Positions 1 through 7,966 of a DNA stretch of 64,000 bases are shown here, in pieces. The notes beneath the pieces are model-generated. The model searched no databases and was not told the origin of the DNA. It worked only from the letters and a program-made list of their open reading frames with translations. Position 1 is the first letter of the stretch. Each line of letters begins with the position of its first letter. Source of the stretch: Actinomyces sp. (lineage in GTDB: Bacteria > Actinomycetota > Actinomycetes > Actinomycetales > Actinomycetaceae). Both the position numbers and the translations under genes were made by a program. The stretch lies in assembly GCF_029851875.1 (NCBI RefSeq), contig NZ_JARKVC010000023.1, positions 183,769-247,768 on the forward strand, in the 5' to 3' direction.

Positions 1-742
1 CCAGCAGGGTCCAGCTGGTCTGTGCCAGCGGCCAGGCCACCATGAGGGCCAGGACCAGGGAGAGGCTCTCCGGCCTGCGCCCGAGGAGCAGCAAGGGCCG
101 CACCAGCCACGTCCAGGCGATGCCAGCCACGACGACGAGCCCGCACCAGGCCGCCACGCGCTGGCCCGTGCGAGCACGGCCGCTGACCTGCTCGACCAGC
201 GCCGCCAGGGCGTGCCCACCGTCCAGCGGAAGCGCCGGCAGGACGTTGAAGACCGCCAGGGCCAGGTTCACCCAGGTCAGGGCCCACACAAGGAGGTCGA
301 GCGGGTAGGGCATCCCCACGCTCGTCCCCAGCCAGCGACCCACCAGCCACAGCGCGAGGTTGGCCGCCGGGCCGGACAGGGAGGTCACCACGTCCTTCCA
401 CGGTCTCCATCCCTCCTGGGCGCTGAGGGGACGAAAGCTCGTGCGCCCGCCCCACAGGTAGAGCTCGTAGCGAGTGGGTCGGCGTCCCAGTGCCGTGCCG
501 CTCAGGCCGTGGGCGAGCTCGTGAAGGAGGACGGACAGGGCCACGCCGAGCACGGTCCCAGCCACGACGCCCAGCACCTGGGCCAGGCCGTAGCCGTACA
601 TCGATCGCCAGAGGGCAGGGAACCAGGTGGCCGCGATGAGCAGCCCCAGCAGCACCGAGGTCGGGGCGATGACGACGGGCGCGCCGCCGATGCGGCCCAG
701 GACCAGGCCCTGTCCGCCAGCACGGGTCGAGGCAGAAGACAT
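1..742 (-). CDS. M50 (site-2 protease family) zinc metalloprotease, 3' end cut by window
   Basis: Intramembrane metalloprotease of the site-2 protease type, expected to cleave membrane-bound substrates such as anti-sigma factors; the substrate here is unknown. Reading from ATG at 742, the zinc-binding HELAH motif falls at residues 74-78 and the second catalytic motif, NVLPALPLDGG, ends near residue 176, as in the family. Hydrophobic stretches surround both motifs. About 247 codons are visible and the C-terminus lies beyond the window start. It diverges from the RecB-like gene across about 145 bp. The family call rests on the two spaced metal motifs and is firm; the biological role is not determined. 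Confidence 0.85.
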   Translation of the reverse strand, partial: MSSASTRAGGQGLVLGRIGGAPVVIAPTSVLLGLLIAATWFPALWRSMYGYGLAQVLGVVAGTVLGVALSVLLHELAHGLSGTALGRRPTRYELYLWGGRTSFRPLSAQEGWRPWKDVVTSLSGPAANLALWLVGRWLGTSVGMPYPLDLLVWALTWVNLALAVFNVLPALPLDGGHALAALVEQVSGRARTGQRVAAWCGLVVVAGIAWTWLVRPLLLLGRRPESLSLVLALMVAWPLAQTSWTLL

Positions 743-888
743 GCCGCTGAGCCTAACCTCGCCTTCCGCCGCCGCCCGAAGCCGCCCAGGCTCCACAGCG
801 CAGGGCGAACACCGGGGCCGGCGCGAGCCTGTGGACAGCGTGAGGGCCCCTCAGGCGACCGCGGGTGCGGCGGGGTAGGTTCACCCAC

Positions 889-1794
889 GTGAGCCAGACA
901 CCCAGCGCCGCCCCCGCCTCGCCTCGACCGACAGGCCCGGGGGCTCACGCCGCCTCCGGAGGCGGCCGTCGAGCCGCCCTGTCGCCTTCCAGGGCCAAGG
1001 ACTTCATGCAGTGCCCGCTCATGTTCCGGCTGCGTACCGTCGACCGCCTGCCCGAGCCGGGGTCCCTGGCCACCCACAAGGGCACGCTCGTCCACGCCGT
1101 CCTGGAGGGCCTGTACGACCTGCCTGCCCCTGAACGTACCCTGGAGGCCGCCGTCGCCATGCTGCCGGGGCAGTGGGAGGCCCACCGCGAGAAGAACCCT
1201 GTGGTCATGGACCTCTTCGCCTCGCCCGAGGAGGTGGCACCGTGGCTGGAGGAGGCCCGCGCCCTGCTGCGCACCTACTTCCAGCTGGAGAACCCCACCC
1301 GCCTGGAGCCTGCCGAGCGCGAGCTCCTCGTCCAGACCGAGACCCGCTCCGGCCTGCTCCTGCGAGGCTTCGTCGACCGCCTCGACGTCGCCCCAGACGG
1401 TGCCGTGCGCGTGGTGGACTACAAGACCGGCAGGTCCCCGGCTCCACGCTTCCAGCACGACGCCCTGTTCCAGATGCGCTTCTACGGCCTGGTCCTGTGG
1501 CGCCTGCGCGGCCAGGCACCACGTCGCCTCCAGCTGGTCTACCTCAAGGACGGCCGCGTCCTGACCCACGACCCGGTCCTGGCCGAGCTGGAGAGCACGG
1601 AGACGCACCTGGACCACCTGTGGGACGAGGTCGAGGACTGCGCGGCCCAGGGCCAGTTCGCGCCCCGGCGCTCGCGCCTGTGCGACTGGTGCGCCTTCCA
1701 TGCCGCGTGCCCGCTCTTCGGTGGAGACACTCCCCCGCTGCCTGACCAGGGCCTGGCCCGCCTCCTGACGGCGCGCCGTGGGTCGGCGGCCTGA
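889..1794 (+). CDS. RecB-family (PD-(D/E)XK) exonuclease with Fe-S type cysteines
   Basis: Single-domain nuclease of the RecB/Cas4 superfamily, about 301 aa. The core shows GFVDRLD followed by VVDYKTG (Asp177, Lys179), the metal-binding and catalytic PD-(D/E)XK signature. One cysteine near the N-terminus (MQCPLMF, Cys42) and three near the C-terminus (CDWCAFHAAC) have the arrangement of the 4Fe-4S nucleases AddB and Cas4. An in-frame GTG at 865 is possible, but GTG 889 starts closer to the conserved fold, so it is preferred. No CRISPR or helicase gene is adjacent, so this is probably a stand-alone repair nuclease common in Actinobacteria. Start is less certain than family. Confidence 0.85.
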   Translation: MSQTPSAAPASPRPTGPGAHAASGGGRRAALSPSRAKDFMQCPLMFRLRTVDRLPEPGSLATHKGTLVHAVLEGLYDLPAPERTLEAAVAMLPGQWEAHREKNPVVMDLFASPEEVAPWLEEARALLRTYFQLENPTRLEPAERELLVQTETRSGLLLRGFVDRLDVAPDGAVRVVDYKTGRSPAPRFQHDALFQMRFYGLVLWRLRGQAPRRLQLVYLKDGRVLTHDPVLAELESTETHLDHLWDEVEDCAAQGQFAPRRSRLCDWCAFHAACPLFGGDTPPLPDQGLARLLTARRGSAA

Positions 1795-1816
1795 GCCCCG
1801 CCCCTAGGGTGGGCAC

Positions 1817-2794
1817 ATGGAGCATCGCAGACTAGGCGCCACCGGCCTCCGGGTCTCCTCGGTCGGGCTGGGCACGATGACCTGGGGCCGCGACACCGAC
1901 GAGCTCGAGGCCAGGGAGCAGCTCGACGTCTTCCTCGACGCCGGGGGGACGCTGGTAGATACCGCCGCCTCCTACTGCCAAGGGCTGAGCGAGGAGGTCA
2001 TCGGCACGCTGCTGTCCGGTCACGTCGAGCGCACCGACCTGGTCCTGGTCTCCAAGGCGGGCGTGCGCACCTGGCGCACCGGCGCGCGTGGCTCGGTCAC
2101 GGACGCCTCTCGCGGCACGCTGCTGGACACCCTGGACGCCAGCCTCAGGCGTCTGGGCACCGACCACCTGGACCTGTGGCTCGTCCAGGTCCCAGACACC
2201 ACGACCCCGCTGGAGGAGACGGTGGACGCCCTGCGCACCGCAGTGGCCTCAGGTCGTACCCGTTACGTAGGAGTGTCCAACCACCCCGCCTGGGCCACCG
2301 TCCACGCCGCCGGCCTGCTGCGCGAGCACGGCGGCCCGAGGCTGGCAGGAGCCGAGGTGGAGCACTCCCTGCTGTGCCGCGGGATCGAGCGCGAGCTCCT
2401 GCCGGCCGCCCAGGCTCTGGGCCTGGGTGTCATCGGCTACGCACCGCTGGGACGCGGGGTCCTCACCGGCAAGTACCGCTCCACGACCCCGGCGGACTCG
2501 CGTGCGGCCTCCCCGCACCTCCGTTCCTACGTGGCGCCCTACCTCGATCCTCGCCACGAGGGCGTCGTCGAGGCGGTGGCGACGGCGGCAGCGGGCCTGG
2601 ACCGCCGACCGGTGGAGGTCGCCCTGGCCTGGGCCCGGGACGCCGCAGGCATCGCCTCGACCGTCGTCGGCGCGTGCACGCCAGCCCAGCTCCAGGGGGC
2701 GCTGGCCGCCGATGACCTCATCCTGCCGGTGCAGATCCGTCACGTGCTCGACGAGGTGACGGCGCCGAGCCTGGGCTACCCCGAGCGTTTCTAG
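1817..2794 (+). CDS. Aldo/keto reductase family oxidoreductase
   Basis: Cytoplasmic NADPH-dependent aldo/keto reductase of 325 aa, normal family length. The N-terminus MEHRRLGATGLRVSSVGLG is typical. Catalytic Asp48, Tyr53 (LVDTAASY) and Lys80 (VLVSKAG) are present. The position usually held by the fourth tetrad residue, His, reads LVQVPD, giving Gln124, which is unusual and may change activity. A C-terminal cofactor-binding stretch (STVVGACTPAQL) is present. It lies 22 bp after the nuclease gene on the same strand and may share its transcript. Substrate cannot be read from sequence. Confidence 0.88.
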   Translation: MEHRRLGATGLRVSSVGLGTMTWGRDTDELEAREQLDVFLDAGGTLVDTAASYCQGLSEEVIGTLLSGHVERTDLVLVSKAGVRTWRTGARGSVTDASRGTLLDTLDASLRRLGTDHLDLWLVQVPDTTTPLEETVDALRTAVASGRTRYVGVSNHPAWATVHAAGLLREHGGPRLAGAEVEHSLLCRGIERELLPAAQALGLGVIGYAPLGRGVLTGKYRSTTPADSRAASPHLRSYVAPYLDPRHEGVVEAVATAAAGLDRRPVEVALAWARDAAGIASTVVGACTPAQLQGALAADDLILPVQIRHVLDEVTAPSLGYPERF

Positions 2795-2833
2795 GGCGAT
2801 ACCGCCAGAGTGAGAGTCGCTACACATCCGGTA

Positions 2834-2871
2834 CAAACGTTTGCACACTAGTGTGCACACGTTCCTATAGT
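2834..2871 (+). promoter_or_regulatory. Promoter with two overlapping operator-like palindromes ahead of the OPA transporter
   Basis: CAAACGTTTG (2834-2843) is a perfect 10-bp palindrome, and TGCACACTAGTGTGCA (2842-2857) is a perfect 16-bp palindrome sharing two bases with it. A -35-like TTGCAC (2841-2846) lies across their junction and a -10-like TATAGT sits at 2866-2871 (19-bp spacer). Repressor binding to either palindrome would block the promoter. CG-centred palindromes such as the first are the usual LacI-family operator form, and a LacI gene lies at the far end of this cluster. Assignment of that repressor to this site is inference. Confidence 0.55.
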
Positions 2872-2998
2872 CCTCCTGACGACACCGGCCCTCCCGCAGA
2901 CGCCTGCCCAGCGCTCCCAGAGCACCGACGCCGCACCTGTCCACTACCCCGTCAGCTCCCCGTCCACTACCCGTCAACTGCCCACAACGAGGTGGCCC

Positions 2999-4432
2999 AT
3001 GCCCTCACCTTCCTCACTGTTCGCCATCCGAGCACGGTCCGGCGAGAACATCCCCGTCGAGCGCCAGCGCAGGCGCTGGCTCGTGGAGTTCCTCAAGGTC
3101 TACTCCGTCCTCGTCATCGGCTACGGCGGCTTCTACCTGCTGCGGACCAACTTCAAGTCCGCCCAGCCCTTCCTCGTCGACCAGGTCGGCCTGACCACCA
3201 CCGAGCTCGGGACGATCGGCTTCGCCTTCTCCCTGACCTACGGCTTCGGCGGGCTGGTCCTCGGCTTCTTCATCGACGGCAGGAACACGAAGCGGGTGGT
3301 CTCCGCCCTCCTGATCGCCTCCGGCATCACCTCCCTGGGCATCGGCGCGGTCCTGGCGGCCATGGACAACCCGTACGGGATCCTCATCCTCCTGTGGTCC
3401 CTCAACGGCCTCTTCCAGGCTCCCGGCGGTCCCTGCTGCAACTCCACCATGAACCGCTGGACCCCGCGCGCCCTGCGCGGCCGGTTCATCGGCTGGTGGA
3501 ACTCCTCGCACAACCTCGGGGCCATGGCCGCCGGCGCGCTCGCCCTGTGGGGCGCCAACACGCTCTTTGACGGCAACGTCATCGGCATGTTCATCGTGCC
3601 GGCCCTGGTCGCGATCCCGATCGGTGCGTGGGGCTTCTTCTTCGGCAAGGACGACCCCAGCGAGCTGGGCTGGGAACGCCCCGAGACGATCTTCGGTGAG
3701 CCCGTCTCCAAGGCCGACGTCGTCTCCGAGGAGCGTTCCAAGGGGCAGATCCTCCTGCAGTACGTCGTCAAGAACCCCGCCGTGTGGTTCCTGTGCGTCG
3801 CCAACGTCGCCGCCTACTGCGTGCGCATCGGCATCGACAACTGGAACGTCCTGTACACCCACGACGTCCTGGGCTTCAGCGACTACACGGCCGTGAACAC
3901 CACCATCGCCCTGGAGATGGGTGGCCTGGCCGGCTCGCTGTGCTGGGGCCTGTTCTCCGACAAGCTCGGTGGCCGCCGCGCCCTGACCGCCGCGATCGGC
4001 ATCGCGCTGGTCATCATCCCCATCCTCGTCTACGCCAACGCCAGCTCGCAGGGCGTCGTCTACGGTGCCCTGTTCGCCATCGGCTTCCTCATCTTCGGCC
4101 CCGTGACCCTCATCGGCATCTGCGTCATCGGATTCGCCCCCAAGACCGCTACGGTGGTCGTCAACGCCGTGCCACGCGCCTTCGGCTACGTGTTCGGTGA
4201 CTCCATGGCCAAGGTGCTCCTGGGCCGTATCGCCGACCCCACGAAGGACGGTCTGGAGGTCTTCGGCCACACCCTGCACGGGTGGGGCTCGACCTTCACC
4301 GTGCTGATCCTCTCCGCCTGCGTCGGCCTGGCCTGCCTGGTCGTCGTCGCCGTCCTGGAGGAGAGGATGCTGCGCGCCGACCGTGCCTTCTGCGCCGACC
4401 TCGCTCCGGCTGACAGCAAGGAGAAGAGCTGA
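2999..4432 (+). CDS. MFS transporter, organophosphate:phosphate antiporter (UhpT/GlpT/UhpC) type
   Basis: Inner-membrane transporter of 477 aa with the organisation of the OPA family, which exchanges sugar phosphates or glycerol-3-phosphate for phosphate. Features include the N-terminal stretch ending GYGGFYLLRTNFKSAQPFL, the first-half signature FQAPGGPCCNSTMNRW, GRFIGWWNSSHNLG, and a second half beginning near KNPAVWFLC. ATG 2999 follows a roughly 130-nt leader from the promoter at 2834-2871. The stop overlaps the start of the next gene (TGATG), implying translational coupling to a phosphatase of the inositol-monophosphatase family. The pair suggests uptake of a phosphorylated polyol or sugar followed by dephosphorylation. 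Confidence 0.85.
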   Translation: MPSPSSLFAIRARSGENIPVERQRRRWLVEFLKVYSVLVIGYGGFYLLRTNFKSAQPFLVDQVGLTTTELGTIGFAFSLTYGFGGLVLGFFIDGRNTKRVVSALLIASGITSLGIGAVLAAMDNPYGILILLWSLNGLFQAPGGPCCNSTMNRWTPRALRGRFIGWWNSSHNLGAMAAGALALWGANTLFDGNVIGMFIVPALVAIPIGAWGFFFGKDDPSELGWERPETIFGEPVSKADVVSEERSKGQILLQYVVKNPAVWFLCVANVAAYCVRIGIDNWNVLYTHDVLGFSDYTAVNTTIALEMGGLAGSLCWGLFSDKLGGRRALTAAIGIALVIIPILVYANASSQGVVYGALFAIGFLIFGPVTLIGICVIGFAPKTATVVVNAVPRAFGYVFGDSMAKVLLGRIADPTKDGLEVFGHTLHGWGSTFTVLILSACVGLACLVVVAVLEERMLRADRAFCADLAPADSKEKS

Positions 4433-5244
4433 TGACCTCCCTGACGTCCACCACCCTGGACGACGCGCGGCTGAAGGAGCTGCGCGACGTGGCGCTGCGC
4501 GTCGTCCGCCAGGCCGCGGACCTGGCCCGTCAGCGGGCCCTGGCCCCCGAGACCCTGGAGGTGTCCACCAAGTCCGGTCGCAACGACCTGGTCACCGCCG
4601 CGGACAAGGCCGTGGAGGAGCTCGTCGTCGCTGAGCTCGCTGCCGCCACCGGCCTGCCCGTCCTCGGCGAGGAGGGGCACACGATCAGCTCCTTCGACGG
4701 CCTGGTCTGGGTCCTCGACCCTATCGACGGCACCATGAACTACGTCGCCACCCACCGCGACTTCGCGGTCAGCCTCGCCCTGTGCGAGGACGGCGTGCCC
4801 GTCATCGGCGTCGTGGCCGACGTCGTCGCCGACCACCTCTACTGCGCCGTGCGCGGCCAGGGGGCCACCTGCGACGGCCAGGCGCTGCACCACCTGGGCC
4901 AGGGAGCCTCCCGCCGTGACTGCGTCATCATCACCGACCTGAAGGAGATTCAGGCCCTGCCCCGCCTGGCCCAGTGCCTGACAGACTCGCGCGGCCACCG
5001 CCGCTACGGCTCGGCCGCGCTGGAGTGCGTCGAGGTGGCCTCCGGCCGGGCCGGCGCCTTCGTCCACATGTGGGTCTCCCCGTGGGACATCGCCGCCGCC
5101 TGGCTCATCTGCCGGGAGGTCGGTGCCCTGGTGACCCGGATCGACGGCACCCCCCTGGACGTGCGCTACAAGGGTTCGGTCCTCGTGGGCGCCGAGCGTA
5201 CCCACGCCGAGCTGCTCCAGCGGCTCATGATCGACCCCGCCTGA
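4432..5244 (+). CDS. Inositol monophosphatase family protein
   Basis: Mg2+-dependent sugar/polyol phosphatase, 270 aa, typical length. Metal-binding residues are visible: Glu80/Glu81 in LGEEG, the DPIDGT motif (Asp96, Asp99), and the C-terminal WDIAAAW that supplies the last metal-binding Asp. The family includes inositol-1-phosphatase, histidinol phosphatase and fructose-bisphosphatase members, so the exact substrate is open. Its ATG overlaps the stop of the OPA-type transporter, so the imported phospho-compound is the likely substrate. It is convergent with the LacI gene. Confidence 0.88.
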   Translation: MTSLTSTTLDDARLKELRDVALRVVRQAADLARQRALAPETLEVSTKSGRNDLVTAADKAVEELVVAELAAATGLPVLGEEGHTISSFDGLVWVLDPIDGTMNYVATHRDFAVSLALCEDGVPVIGVVADVVADHLYCAVRGQGATCDGQALHHLGQGASRRDCVIITDLKEIQALPRLAQCLTDSRGHRRYGSAALECVEVASGRAGAFVHMWVSPWDIAAAWLICREVGALVTRIDGTPLDVRYKGSVLVGAERTHAELLQRLMIDPA

Positions 5245-5266
5245 GCGGTCAGGCCGGCTCAGCCGG

Positions 5267-6328
5267 TCAGGTGCGGGTCGAGGCGCGTACCACCAGCCGG
5301 GTCGCCACCTTCCGGTTGACGACGGCGCCGGTCACCTCGTGGTGGCCGGCGCGGTCAGCGCCGTCACCACCTCGTTGCTCCAGGCGTGCTGCCGCCAGCT
5401 CGATCGCCAGGGCAGCGACCTCCTGCGGGCGCCGGTCGATCGAGGTCAGGTCAAAGGCCTGGCAGGAGGCGATACGGGAGTTGTCGCACCCAGCCACCGC
5501 CACGTCACGCCCTGGGAGCAGACCGCCGCGCAGCAGCGCGACGAAGGCACCCTGCGCGCACTGGTCGTTATAGCACACCAGCGCGCTCGCCTGCTCCCCC
5601 TCCCCGCAGCCGGCAGGGGCCAGCTCAGCGCCGTCAAACATGGCCTGCGTGCGAGTGAACCCGTCGTCGGTCCCTGATCCCGCTGCGCGGACGCCGACCC
5701 TCAGGCCGTGGCGAGCGGCGGCGTCAAGGAAGGCCTGGCGCCGGACCGTGGCCGAGCGGCCGGCCGGCCCGTCCAGGTATCGCACCTCACGGTGCCCACC
5801 CTCCGCCAGGTGCGCGGCCAGCTGGTCCATACCGGAGGTGTTGTCGCTGGTGACCAGGTCGGCGTGCTCACAGGGCCCCTGCCCGATGACCACTGCCGGC
5901 GCGGCCAGGCTCGCCACGTCCAGGCCGCTGAGGCCTACCGGGTCGATGACCACCAGGGCGCGACAGCGCATCTGCTCCAGCACGGCCAGGGCCTGGTCAG
6001 TGGTGCGCTCCGGGCTGACCGACTCCACCAGGAGCCGGATACCTGCGCGCTCAGCCTCCTTGAGCAGGCAGCGGTAGTAGGCGAAGTGCAGCTCCTGGTC
6101 CAGGCGGCACACGAGACCGACGTTGCGTGTACGGGTCGAGCGCAGCAGCGAGGCGGCCAGATCCACCTGGTAGCCCAGCCGGGAGGCCTGCCGGGTCACC
6201 AGCTCCCTCGTGGCCGGGGAGATCCTGCTCGAGCCTCCTAGCGCACGAGAGACCGTGCTCGGGGACAGGCCGGTGGCCTTGGCGATGTCCCGCAGGGTCG
6301 GTCGGCGCGAGAGGCCCGGCACCTTCAC
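5267..6328 (-). CDS. LacI family transcriptional repressor
   Basis: 353-aa DNA-binding regulator. The N-terminal helix-turn-helix reads LRDIAKATGLSPSTVSRALGG (residues about 12-32), the classic LacI signature with hinge region following. The periplasmic-binding-protein-like effector domain follows, including LVTSDNTSGMDQLAAHL and VAGCDNSRIASCQAFDLTSID. It lies convergent to the transporter/phosphatase pair and is the obvious candidate regulator for it; the palindromes at 2834-2857 are the candidate operator. It starts 9 bp after the acidic-protein gene and may be co-transcribed with it. Effector is unknown, probably a sugar or sugar phosphate. Confidence 0.9.
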   Translation of the reverse strand: MKVPGLSRRPTLRDIAKATGLSPSTVSRALGGSSRISPATRELVTRQASRLGYQVDLAASLLRSTRTRNVGLVCRLDQELHFAYYRCLLKEAERAGIRLLVESVSPERTTDQALAVLEQMRCRALVVIDPVGLSGLDVASLAAPAVVIGQGPCEHADLVTSDNTSGMDQLAAHLAEGGHREVRYLDGPAGRSATVRRQAFLDAAARHGLRVGVRAAGSGTDDGFTRTQAMFDGAELAPAGCGEGEQASALVCYNDQCAQGAFVALLRGGLLPGRDVAVAGCDNSRIASCQAFDLTSIDRRPQEVAALAIELAAARLEQRGGDGADRAGHHEVTGAVVNRKVATRLVVRASTRT

Positions 6329-6337
6329 AGGCTCCGT

Positions 6338-6646
6338 TCAGTCCTCGTCGTCGTAGTCGTCGTCATCCTCGTCGTAGTCGCCGTCCTCGTAGTCCTCGTC
6401 GTCATCCTCGTCGTAGTCATCGTCATCGTCCTCCTCGTCCTCGGAGTCGGCGTCGACGATGTCGAAGGGCAGCTCGATGCCGGTGGCGGTGAACAGGGCG
6501 TCGTCGTAGGTGAAGAAGGCGTCCTGGAGGGTGTTCTCCGCGGCGACCACGGCGGGCGAGTACTCGTCCCCGGTGGCGGCCGCGTCCAGGTGCGCCTCGA
6601 AGGCAGCGATGAGTCGGTTGAGCGCGGACCGCGGGTCGTTCGTCAT
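6338..6646 (-). CDS. Small protein with a highly acidic Asp/Glu/Tyr tail
   Basis: 102 aa from the ATG at 6646 (MTNDPRSALNRLIAAFEAHLDAA). The first 65 residues look like a compact helical domain (a second helix around SPAVVAAENTLQDAFFTYDDALF). The last ~35 residues are almost entirely Asp and Glu with periodic Tyr. Longer upstream starts would overlap the FAD oxidoreductase in another frame and are rejected. Similar small acidic actinobacterial proteins are sometimes labelled 'primosomal protein' in databases, but nothing here supports that function. The gene lies between the oxidoreductase and LacI, on the same strand as both. Confidence 0.7.
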   Translation of the reverse strand: MTNDPRSALNRLIAAFEAHLDAAATGDEYSPAVVAAENTLQDAFFTYDDALFTATGIELPFDIVDADSEDEEDDDDDYDEDDDEDYEDGDYDEDDDDYDDED

Positions 6647-6716
6647 GTGGCCCAGGATACCGGTACGCACCGCGCCCGCGTCCAGACGGGAGGTCCAGGA
6701 GCAGGAGGCTGCTGCC

Positions 6717-7811
6717 TCAGCCCTCCAGGCCGAGCTGCTCGCGCACGAAGCCGAGGAAGAGGTCCTGGCCCTTGATCCGGGCGGTCTCCTCCGGGCCCAC
6801 GACCACACGTACACCGTCACGCAGGATCTGGGAGGCTCCGCCGTCGGGCCCCAGCGGCAGCACGACCAGCTCAGGCTGGGGCTGGTAGACCGCCGTCGGC
6901 GCCTCGCCCGCGATCACCGAGCGGATGTTGGCGGCCACCACCGCCGCGTGAGCACGGGCGGCGTCGGCCCTCTTGGTCTCACGCACGTCGGTGATGTCGC
7001 CGATCGCCCACACACCGGGGTGGTCGACCACCCTCAGGTGGTCGTCGACGCGGATCGTGCCGTCATAGTGGCGGATCTCCTCGTAGTCCTCGCCCAGGAA
7101 CCCGGTGGCCGCGCTGGCCCCGTAGGCACGGAACCAGATATCCGCCTCCAGGCGCCGCCCACCGGTGGTGGACACGCGGAAGGGCGAGAGCACGCCCGGG
7201 TCCACCGGAGGCAGGGAGGCCAGGCGCTCGCCCGTGACGACCTCGACGCCACGCTGCTCCAGCTGGAAGGCGATCGCCTCACGCAGCTCAGGCTTGTAGT
7301 CCTTGTTCGGCAGGATCTGCTCGCCCTCCTCCAGGAGGATGACCTGGACGTCGGGGAAGGCCGAGGTGATCTCGCCCACCAGCTCGATCCCCACGTCCCC
7401 GGCGCCCGCGACCAGGACGGTCTTGGCCTGCTCCAGGCCGGCGTGCCCGCGCTCGATCCGCGCCTTGGCGATGAGGGAGGAGGACTCCATGTGCTTGGCG
7501 GGGAAGGGGTAGGCCGTGCCGGTGGCGAGCACCAGGTGGTCGGCCTCGATCTCCTGACCGCCCGAGACCTGGACCGTCGTGCCCTTGACGGCCAGCGCCG
7601 TGCCGTGCACGACCCGTCCGCGGCTGAGCAGGTGGTCGTAGGGCATGAAGATCTTCTCCGCCCACTCCCGGTCCACCGCCGCGCGCAGGGCCGCAGCGTG
7701 GTTGACGAAGGTGTCCTTCTGCTCGACGAGCGTGACCTCAGCGACGTCGTCGAGCGCCTTGGCAAGGGTGATACCGCCGTATCCGCCGCCGACGATGGTG
7801 ACGCGAACCAT
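6717..7811 (-). CDS. NAD(P)/FAD-dependent oxidoreductase (NDH-2 / FSP1-like)
   Basis: 364-aa flavoprotein of the pyridine-nucleotide-disulfide oxidoreductase fold without redox cysteines. The FAD Rossmann motif VTIVGGGYGGITLAKAL is at residues 5-21, the NAD(P) Rossmann motif VLVAGAGDVGIELVGEI lies mid-protein, and the second FAD motif GVWAIGDITDV is towards the C-terminus. It resembles type II NADH:quinone oxidoreductases and AIFM2/FSP1-like quinone reductases, so NAD(P)H oxidation with quinone reduction at the membrane is plausible. ATG 7811 has an AGAGGA ribosome site. It is transcribed divergently from the lipoprotein gene. Confidence 0.82.
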   Translation of the reverse strand: MVRVTIVGGGYGGITLAKALDDVAEVTLVEQKDTFVNHAAALRAAVDREWAEKIFMPYDHLLSRGRVVHGTALAVKGTTVQVSGGQEIEADHLVLATGTAYPFPAKHMESSSLIAKARIERGHAGLEQAKTVLVAGAGDVGIELVGEITSAFPDVQVILLEEGEQILPNKDYKPELREAIAFQLEQRGVEVVTGERLASLPPVDPGVLSPFRVSTTGGRRLEADIWFRAYGASAATGFLGEDYEEIRHYDGTIRVDDHLRVVDHPGVWAIGDITDVRETKRADAARAHAAVVAANIRSVIAGEAPTAVYQPQPELVVLPLGPDGGASQILRDGVRVVVGPEETARIKGQDLFLGFVREQLGLEG

Positions 7812-7886
7812 GGAGTCCTCTTCTTCTGTGCGAGTGGTGGGTGCAGCCTATCGTCCCCCTCCCACCGGGCAGATCCCAGATAGGCC

Positions 7887-7928
7887 TTGAGGCGCGCACC
7901 ACATTCACGTATTATGGCGTACGTCATA
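7887..7928 (+). promoter_or_regulatory. Sigma-70-type promoter with operator-like palindrome ahead of the lipoprotein gene
   Basis: TTGAGG (7887-7892), a 17-bp spacer and TATTAT (7910-7915) make a good consensus-like housekeeping promoter pointing to the lipoprotein gene. TATGGCGTACGTCATA (7913-7928), a 16-bp palindrome with one mismatched pair, overlaps the -10 and start-site region. That is the position expected for a repressor operator. The binding protein is unknown; the region also faces the divergent oxidoreductase gene. Confidence 0.55.
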
Positions 7929-7966
7929 TCGTAAGGTGTCCGCCTGCTCGACAAGGAGAGGCCTAG

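Noticed and set aside
865..1794. Cas4 nuclease
   Set aside because: Fold and cysteines are compatible, but no CRISPR array or cas genes accompany it; stand-alone RecB-like nucleases are usual in Actinobacteria.
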